NCBI GenBank assembly: GCA_029778535.1
Contig: JAKOQB010000143.1
Span: 186,001 to 250,000 of the forward strand
DNA from: Pseudomonadota bacterium
GTDB taxonomy: Bacteria > Pseudomonadota > Gammaproteobacteria > Burkholderiales > Burkholderiaceae_F
Reading direction: 5' to 3'
Length of the DNA stretch: 64,000 bases
Shown here: positions 59,011-64,000 of the stretch, one piece after another
Numbering within the stretch: the first letter of the stretch is position 1
Layout: each line of letters opens with the position of its first letter
The notes under the pieces: model-generated
Database searches by the model: none
What the model was told of the DNA's origin: nothing
The model's input: the letters and a program-made list of their open reading frames with translations, nothing else
Translations under genes and position numbers: made by a program

Positions 59011-60919
59011 TGCCCGCATCCTTGGCCATGTCCTTGGCCATGTCCTTGGCCACATAGGCCCGGTCGTAGATCTGCGCCACCGCGAAGCGCGCCTGGGTCG
59101 CGTATTCGGCCACGCGCTCCTTCTGGTGCAGCAGTTCGGCGGCCGCCAGCTCCTGCACGTGCTTCTGCTGCTCGGCCGCGAGCTGCTCGACGCGCGGAAT
59201 CTGTGCCTGCACCTGCTTGGACAGAAGCGCGATGCGTTCGGCAAGCGCATCGAAGCGCGCCGGCTCGTCGCGCTGCGCCTGCGCGAGCGCGGCGTCGAGC
59301 GCGCGCGCCTGCGCCAGTTCGCCCTCGAGCGCCTTCATGTTCTTCTTCGCTTCCCACAGCCGCGGATGGAACTGCATCGTCAGCCGCCAGCTCAGTGCGC
59401 CGGCCACGCGGCGATAGCGGTCGCGCGCGGCGGCGACGTCGGGATCGTTGCCGTCGCGCTCGATGATCTCGCGCACGCGCGCCAGGCGTTCGACCAGGTC
59501 GCGCTCCTTCGCGTCGGCCAGCGCATGCACGTCGGAGTCGCGCTCGACGCGCGCGAGTTCCGCCGCCAGATCGCTGCAGCGGCGCTCGAGCGCCGCGATG
59601 TTCAGTGAGCGTTCCTTCTCCCGTACCTGCGGCAGCCGCGCGTCGTACGCCTGGCGGCGGTTGGCGAGCATGTCGCCGAACACGCCGAGCTTGTCCTGCC
59701 ATTCGCGCAGGTTGCGTTCGAGGAAGCGCAGGTCGCGGTAGTTCTTGAACGCCTCCTGGAATTCGTGCTGCGCCAGGATCTGCGCCAGATGTCCGGCGTG
59801 CGGCATCTGCGGCAACTGCTGGATGTTCCAGAACCAGCCCATTTCGTCGCCGGGATTGAGCCGCAGCAGGTCCTCGACCAGCTTGCCGGCGCGGATCGCG
59901 GCGACCGATTCGTCGAGGTCGGTGCTCTCGCGTTCGAACACCGTCACCGCTTCCTCGTAGAGCTTCAGCGACTGCCCGTACGCGCCGAGCTCCGCCAGCG
60001 CGTACGGCACCGCGAGCTTGGCCTCCAGAACGGCGCTGTCGCCGCTGTCGCGCTGGGCGAGTTCCAACCACGGCACCAGCGCCACCTTCGGCTGGTTCAT
60101 CGCCGCCGCGGCCCAGCCGAAGCCGAGAAGCGCCTTGTTTGCCTGCAGTCCCGCCAGCCGCACCCGCTCCAGATACGTGCGCGCCTGCTGCGGCGTGTTC
60201 TCCTGCAGGGCCGCGTAGCCGAGCGCGACGTTCGCCTTGTCGCGCAGGCTCTTCATTTCCTCGTTCGTCGCCGGCGTGCGGCCGATCTCGTCGAGGAGCC
60301 GCGCGCCGCGCGCCGTCTCGCCGCTCTTGATCAGCGCCACGCCGAGGTTGTAGCGCGCGTACTGGCCGGTCAGTCCCTTGCCGGGTTGCACCGTGGCGAG
60401 CACCTGCGCGGCGCCGGCATAGTCCTGGCGCGCCATCAGCAGCTGCGCGCGCAGCAGCACGCGATCCTCCTCGAGGTCGCCCGGCAGCGGCTTGTCGATG
60501 CGGCCGATCGCATCCTCCGCCTCGGCGAGGTAGCCGCGCTGGTAGCGGATCTTGGCCAGATAGAACCACGCGCGGTCGCGCACCGCCGGCAGCGCGCCCT
60601 TTTCGATCAGCTGCGCGAAGATCTGCCCCGCTTCGCGGTGCAGCCCATAGGACAGGAACAGGCCGCCGCGCAGCACTTCGGCTTCGTCCTCGTGCTGCGG
60701 CAGCCGCGTGAAGTGCTGCGACACCATCAGGTTCGTCACCGAGGTGAAGTAGCGGTCCTGGAAGAAATAGAACAGGCTGTCGCCGTAGTGCGGCGCCTTG
60801 ATCACGTGGGGCTGCGCCTCGGCCGCCGACGCTGTGCCGGCGGCAACCGTCAGCGCAAACGCCACGGCAACGGTCAGCCGGCGCAGCGCTCTAATCGGAT
60901 TGAAAGGAACGCGCGTCAC
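58994..60919 (-). CDS. Secreted repeat/coiled-coil protein, 641 residues
   Basis: GTG start at 60917-60919. Signal peptide (LTVAVAFALTVAAGTASA). The first 350 residues are TPR-like helical repeats (VLRGGLFLSYGLHREAGQIFAQLIEKG, ARYNLGVALIKSGETARGA); the last 300 are coiled-coil rich (REKERSLNIAALERRCSDL; FDALAERIALLSKQVQAQI). The end holds tandem MAKD repeats. Not a family I can name; resembles gliding-locus TPR proteins in layout. Stop overlaps the 935-residue gene start. Confidence 0.8.
   Translation of the reverse strand: MTRVPFNPIRALRRLTVAVAFALTVAAGTASAAEAQPHVIKAPHYGDSLFYFFQDRYFTSVTNLMVSQHFTRLPQHEDEAEVLRGGLFLSYGLHREAGQIFAQLIEKGALPAVRDRAWFYLAKIRYQRGYLAEAEDAIGRIDKPLPGDLEEDRVLLRAQLLMARQDYAGAAQVLATVQPGKGLTGQYARYNLGVALIKSGETARGARLLDEIGRTPATNEEMKSLRDKANVALGYAALQENTPQQARTYLERVRLAGLQANKALLGFGWAAAAMNQPKVALVPWLELAQRDSGDSAVLEAKLAVPYALAELGAYGQSLKLYEEAVTVFERESTDLDESVAAIRAGKLVEDLLRLNPGDEMGWFWNIQQLPQMPHAGHLAQILAQHEFQEAFKNYRDLRFLERNLREWQDKLGVFGDMLANRRQAYDARLPQVREKERSLNIAALERRCSDLAAELARVERDSDVHALADAKERDLVERLARVREIIERDGNDPDVAAARDRYRRVAGALSWRLTMQFHPRLWEAKKNMKALEGELAQARALDAALAQAQRDEPARFDALAERIALLSKQVQAQIPRVEQLAAEQQKHVQELAAAELLHQKERVAEYATQARFAVAQIYDRAYVAKDMAKDMAKDAGNAVRQ
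59020..59055. repeat. 12-bp tandem repeat (three units) at the 3' end of the 641-residue gene
   Basis: The unit CCTTGGCCATGT is repeated twice exactly at 59020-59043, with a third unit CCTTGGCCACAT at 59044-59055. It encodes successive MAKD units on the minus strand and lies next to the downstream start. Confidence 0.8.
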
Positions 60920-60922
60920 CGA

Positions 60923-61468
60923 TCACTGCCACACTTTGACTTCGAACTCCGGCTGCAGCTTGCCCTGGGAGTCCTTGATCTGCAGCTCGACGTACTTGGG
61001 CTCGGTGCCCTTGTCGATCGTCAGCGTCGCGCCGCGCTTGTAGTCGCGGTCGTGCGGGCCCTTGCCGGTGAAGAACGCCGTGAGCTCGTGCTTGCCGGCC
61101 TTCAGATTCCCCAGGTACAGCCGCTGCACGCCGCCGCGATGCAGCGCCTGCACCTCGGCCGGCGTGTACAGGTAGTTGCTGACGATCTTGTCGTCGAGCT
61201 TGACCTGCACCGAGTCGAGCGAGAACAGCTTGCCCACGTCCATCGACAGGAACACGGCGACCTGCGTGTTGGCCGGGAACAGCAGTTCCTCCTCCAGCAC
61301 CAGCAGGTCGCGGTTCAGGCGGATCACGTCGCCCTTGGCGTCCTGGATGCGGTTGTCGAGGCTGGCCGACTCGGGGCTGCCCGCCGTCACCGAGGCCACA
61401 TCGGCGGCGAGCGCCGAAGCCGCGATCGCGATCGACGCGGCCAGGATCAGGAGGATTCGTTTCAACAT
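60923..61468 (-). CDS. Secreted uncharacterised protein, 181 residues
   Basis: Signal peptide (1-21, LLILAASIAIAASALA) and a beta-rich mature part (TQVAVFLSMDVGKLFSLDSVQVKLDD, GKHELTAFFTGKGPHDRDY, TEPKYVELQIKD) with an Ig-like look. I do not recognise it. Sits between the DUF3570 barrel and the 641-residue protein (gaps of 9 and 3 nt), so it is cotranscribed with the locus. Confidence 0.8.
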   Translation of the reverse strand: MLKRILLILAASIAIAASALAADVASVTAGSPESASLDNRIQDAKGDVIRLNRDLLVLEEELLFPANTQVAVFLSMDVGKLFSLDSVQVKLDDKIVSNYLYTPAEVQALHRGGVQRLYLGNLKAGKHELTAFFTGKGPHDRDYKRGATLTIDKGTEPKYVELQIKDSQGKLQPEFEVKVWQ

Positions 61469-61477
61469 GGCTTGCTC

Positions 61478-62608
61478 TCAGAAGTTGGCCGTGACGAACA
61501 CTTCCAGCACGTTGGCGTTGAACGAATACGGGCTGCCGGTGCGGAGGTCGGTGAAGTCGCTGTACTTGAAGTGCAGCAGCTCGTACGCGGTGTTGAACTT
61601 GATCTCGTAGCGGCCCGGCTGTTTCTTCGCGGTGTACGACGCCTTGAAGCCGACGCCGATGCTGGTGAAGGTGCCGAGCTGGCGGTTGCGCGTGATGTAC
61701 GTCGTCTCGGTCGTGAAGTTGTCGCTGTAAAAAAGCGCCCTGCGCTGCGAGTTGAAGCGCAGGTAGCCGTCGGCCAGCAGGTCCGCGCCGAGATAGCGGC
61801 TGTAGCCCAGCTCCGCGGTGTGCGCGCGGACGTTCCACGTGTCCCAGAAGTAGCGGTACTCCGCGCGCATCGCGTCGCGCTTGCCCAGATCGCCGACGAC
61901 GCGGAACTGCACCGCGCGGCTGGTGCGCGTGGTCGGCAGCCGCTCGGGCACCGCGGCACCGAACACGCGCGCGGCGCGGTACGGGCTGCCGAGGTAGCCG
62001 TCGTCGGCGACGATCTCCGTGTTCACGCTCGCCAGCCAGCGCGGCGTCAGGATCTGCGTGGCCCCGAGCCGGTAGCGCCAGTGTGTCGCGCGCTCGTTGA
62101 AGGTCGGGTCGTTGTGCCGCTTGACCGTGTCGGCCGCGCGGGTGAAGCCGAGCGCGACGGTCGCCATGCCGCCGAACACGTCCTGCGCGACGTCGAAGTT
62201 GACCGTGTTGGCCGTGTAGTCGGGCTCGCGGCTGGTCGCCAGCGACAGGCTCATCAATGAATCGCGGTACGCGTAGTCCGCGCCGACGCTGTATTCGTTG
62301 CGCGTCTCCTTGAACGGGCTCGCGGTGGTGACCACGTCGATCGAGGCGTTGCTGACGATGTCGGCGTAGTACGACCCGGTCAGCGACACCTTGTCGGCGA
62401 GGCTCTTGCGCACCAGCAGCGCCGGACCCCACGCGCGCACGCCGCCGCCGTCGTACACGTGCAGCAGCGCGTCGGCGCGATCCTCCGGCAACTGCGCGGC
62501 GCCTGCGCCGTGCGTGGCCAGCGCGCCGCCCAACAGGCCGGCCAGCAGATCGAGCAGCCGTTGTCTGAATGCGCGGACGAACCTCAGCCAGCGGCTAATT
62601 GCAGCCAC
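61478..62608 (-). CDS. DUF3570 outer-membrane beta-barrel protein
   Basis: 376 residues from a GTG at 62606-62608; signal peptide-like start. Conserved text ALLHVYDGGGVRAWGPALLVRKSL and SYYADIVSNASIDVVTTASP then FKETRNEYSVGADY is the DUF3570 hallmark. Alternating aromatic strands and a C-terminal VTANF (last-residue Phe) are those of outer-membrane barrels assembled by BAM. Its start overlaps the DUF4266 gene by 14 nt. Confidence 0.92.
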   Translation of the reverse strand: MAAISRWLRFVRAFRQRLLDLLAGLLGGALATHGAGAAQLPEDRADALLHVYDGGGVRAWGPALLVRKSLADKVSLTGSYYADIVSNASIDVVTTASPFKETRNEYSVGADYAYRDSLMSLSLATSREPDYTANTVNFDVAQDVFGGMATVALGFTRAADTVKRHNDPTFNERATHWRYRLGATQILTPRWLASVNTEIVADDGYLGSPYRAARVFGAAVPERLPTTRTSRAVQFRVVGDLGKRDAMRAEYRYFWDTWNVRAHTAELGYSRYLGADLLADGYLRFNSQRRALFYSDNFTTETTYITRNRQLGTFTSIGVGFKASYTAKKQPGRYEIKFNTAYELLHFKYSDFTDLRTGSPYSFNANVLEVFVTANF

Positions 62609-62813
62609 AGCCGCCTCCCTGCACGCCGGTGGCGCCGCGCGCGCCCTCGCGCACCTCGTACACGTGCGCGCGGTGCTTGTCCGCCAGCGGATCGCGCGCG
62701 GCCTTCATGATCGGATCGGCCAGGCGCTCGCGCTCGTACGGTTTCACCCACGGCTCGAGCGCGCAGCCCGCGAGCAGCGCGGCCAGAGCCGCGGCAACAA
62801 TCAGTGTCTTCAT
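62595..62813 (-). CDS. DUF4266 lipoprotein with C-terminal GGGCGCN
   Basis: 72 residues: lipobox LLAGC with Cys17, a conserved helix (ERERLADPIMKAARDPLADKHRAHVYEVRE), and a Gly/Cys C-terminus ending GGGCGCN. DUF4266 proteins regularly accompany DUF3570 barrels and share this ending. The role is unknown; a redox, metal or modified-Cys function for the two C-terminal Cys is inference. It overlaps both TlpA (4 nt) and DUF3570 (14 nt). Confidence 0.92.
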   Translation of the reverse strand: MKTLIVAAALAALLAGCALEPWVKPYERERLADPIMKAARDPLADKHRAHVYEVREGARGATGVQGGGCGCN

Positions 62814-63295
62814 TCCTTCAGCAGCTCCCGGATCTGCTTCTCATAGGTGTTCTCGTAGCCGTCCTTGTAGCCGAGGTGGATGAAGCGCACGCGGCCGTCG
62901 CGATCGATCAGCACCGTCGACGGCATCGTCGCCAGGTCGTACAGGTGGCTCACCTTCTTGTCGGTGTCGAGCAGCACCGGGAACTTCAGCCCGAGCTTGG
63001 TCGACAGCCCCGCGGCGTTGCGGGCGTCGTCGTCGATGTTCACGCCGAGCAGGGTGAAGCCCGCCGCGCGGTACTTCTCGTACAGGCGGTTCAGGTGCGG
63101 CATTTCCTGCCGGCACGGCCCGCACCACGTGGCCCAGAAGTTCACCAGCACCACGCGGCCGCGCTGCTCCTGCAGGCGCAGGTTCGGTCCGTCGAGCGAG
63201 CGCAGGGTGAAATCGGGCGCGGCGCGGTCGGTCGAAACCGCCGCGGCGACGCTGCAGAGCGTGCTCAGCGCCAGGGTCAGCAGGATCCGGATCAT
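62810..63295 (-). CDS. TlpA-family thioredoxin-like protein
   Basis: 161 residues: signal peptide (1-19), then a TlpA/ResA domain with WCGPC (C58, C61), the cis-Pro region TMPSTVLIDRDG and an insertion typical of TlpA. Expected to be a periplasmic disulfide reductase or oxidoreductase. Its coupling to DUF4266 (ATGA) suggests it acts on the Cys pair of that protein. Confidence 0.94.
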   Translation of the reverse strand: MIRILLTLALSTLCSVAAAVSTDRAAPDFTLRSLDGPNLRLQEQRGRVVLVNFWATWCGPCRQEMPHLNRLYEKYRAAGFTLLGVNIDDDARNAAGLSTKLGLKFPVLLDTDKKVSHLYDLATMPSTVLIDRDGRVRFIHLGYKDGYENTYEKQIRELLKE

Positions 63296-63310
63296 CGTCG
63301 CTGTCCGTCG

Positions 63311-63949
63311 TCAGAAGAAGAAAGTCACCCCGGCGGTCAGCTCGAGGTTCTGCGTATTGCGCCGCTTGCCGAGGATGTCGAGCGAGAACACGTGGTCGCG
63401 CATGTCGACCTGCAGCGCGGCCCAGTCGCGCAGAAACATGCGCCAGCCGAGGCCGAAGTTGAACGTCTGCCGCCGCTGCTCGAGGAAGCGCGTGCTGCCG
63501 ATGCCGCCGATCAGATAAAGCGCGGTGGCCTTCGCGATGTTGCGGCCGATGAAGACCTCGCCCGGCAGCACGTTGTAGCCGGCCGAGACGTTGTAGTAGG
63601 ACAGCGTCTGCTTCTCGCTCGGGAAGATGCCGCCGGGCAGGATCAGGCGGAAATCCTGGTCGGTGACGCGCGTCGCCGCATACACAGCCTCGACGAACAC
63701 GTCCTCGGTGATGTGGTAGCCGAGCCGCACGCCGGCGACGAGGCTGGAGCCGAAGTTCTGCGTGCCGTACGTGCCGGTGAACGCGCCCAGTTCGATGTCG
63801 TTCGACGGAATGCGCGGCTTGCGGATGTCGCGCCGGTCGACCTGAGGCTCGATCACCTGCTGCGCCGTGGATTGCTGCGCGCGTGCCAGCGGCGTCACTG
63901 CGCCCAGCGCCAGCGCCAGCAGTGCGATCGCGATCGTTCTTGTCTGCAT
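63311..63949 (-). CDS. Outer-membrane beta-barrel protein (OmpA-like barrel size)
   Basis: 212 residues from the ATG at 63947-63949 (an upstream start would add six). Signal peptide (1-25, LARAQ), then about eight amphipathic strands (IELGAFTGTYGTQNFGSSLVAGV, VFVEAVYAATRVTDQD, QTLSYYNVSAGYNVLPGE) and a C-terminal GVTFFF ending with Phe. Paralogue of the partial gene to its right. Function unknown. Confidence 0.85.
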   Translation of the reverse strand: MQTRTIAIALLALALGAVTPLARAQQSTAQQVIEPQVDRRDIRKPRIPSNDIELGAFTGTYGTQNFGSSLVAGVRLGYHITEDVFVEAVYAATRVTDQDFRLILPGGIFPSEKQTLSYYNVSAGYNVLPGEVFIGRNIAKATALYLIGGIGSTRFLEQRRQTFNFGLGWRMFLRDWAALQVDMRDHVFSLDILGKRRNTQNLELTAGVTFFF

Positions 63950-63966
63950 GTGTCGCTCGTCACCCA

Positions 63967-64000
63967 TCAGAAGAAGAATGAAAGTCCGGCCGTGATCGCG
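63967..64000 (-). CDS. C-terminal end of a second outer-membrane beta-barrel protein (5' part outside window)
   Basis: The minus strand reads AITAGLSFFF before a TGA at 63967-63969, the same aromatic C-terminal strand as the neighbouring barrel (LTAGVTFFF), including the final Phe. Only 11 codons are inside the window. Confidence 0.7.
   Translation of the reverse strand, partial: AITAGLSFFF

Noticed and set aside
55888-59466. Long plus-strand open frame opposite the TPR genes
   Set aside because: Antisense shadow of the 935-residue lipoprotein; GC-rich third positions keep it open.

Overview
The window is chromosomal DNA of a high-GC betaproteobacterium, most likely Burkholderiales. The evidence is the gene order leuC-leuD-leuB-asd-fimV-truA-trpF-trpB-trpA-accD-folC-SPOR gene-cvpA-purF-metZ, which is characteristic of that group, together with a separate uvrB/aminotransferase/tRNA-Asn block and a roughly 1600-residue NAD-dependent glutamate dehydrogenase. 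No phage, transposase or CRISPR array is visible. Assignment to order is by recalled synteny, not by search.

Region 1 (1-22107) is core metabolism. It holds a 3'-cut LMW tyrosine phosphatase, uvrB, a class I aminotransferase, tRNA-Asn with its own promoter and terminator, then a long minus-strand run from leuC down to metZ. Many start/stop pairs overlap (ATGA, TGATG), so the run behaves as coupled operons: leucine (leuC, an entericidin-like lipoprotein, leuD, leuB, asd), fimV, then truA-trpF-trpB-trpA-accD-folC-SPOR-cvpA-purF. Just before metZ there is a convincing SAM-II riboswitch followed by an intrinsic terminator whose U-tract touches the metZ start codon.

Region 2 (22180-46845) is general accessory and housekeeping content: an intradiol-dioxygenase-like protein, an M48 lipoprotein peptidase, an MFS transporter, aroC, NAD-glutamate dehydrogenase, a caspase-like protein with an overlooked partner, DUF3999/DUF2339 membrane proteins, a patatin phospholipase coupled to an LplT-acyltransferase fusion, an FAD oxidoreductase with a CBS protein, proline iminopeptidase, and a metY-hydrolase-LysE operon. 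Decayed genes (molybdopterin oxidoreductase, cupin) lie between them.

Region 3 (46828-50363) is a small decayed island: a 5'-truncated SMP-30/NHL-type protein, a RelE/ParE toxin with its antitoxin, and a type I restriction HsdR pseudogene that has lost its Walker A box and a central helicase segment. No hsdM or hsdS is in view.

Region 4 (50364-64000) starts with a FadH-type flavoenzyme and then holds a large minus-strand locus: two outer-membrane beta-barrels, a TlpA thioredoxin, a DUF4266 lipoprotein ending in GGGCGCN, a DUF3570 barrel, a secreted 181-residue protein, a 641-residue and a 935-residue repeat protein, a TPR lipoprotein, a small secreted protein, ExbB, two different ExbD proteins and an AgmX/TonB-like transducer. 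I infer a proton-motive-force-driven trans-envelope machine. It resembles Myxococcus gliding/Tol-type complexes in parts list but is not one I can name, and it is the best candidate for an undescribed system here.

A dispersed palindromic element (arms with GTCGCCCCGGCG / CGCCGGGGCGAC) occurs three times, twice inside reading frames: in the linker of the DUF2339 protein and inside the signal peptide of the small secreted protein of the ExbB locus.
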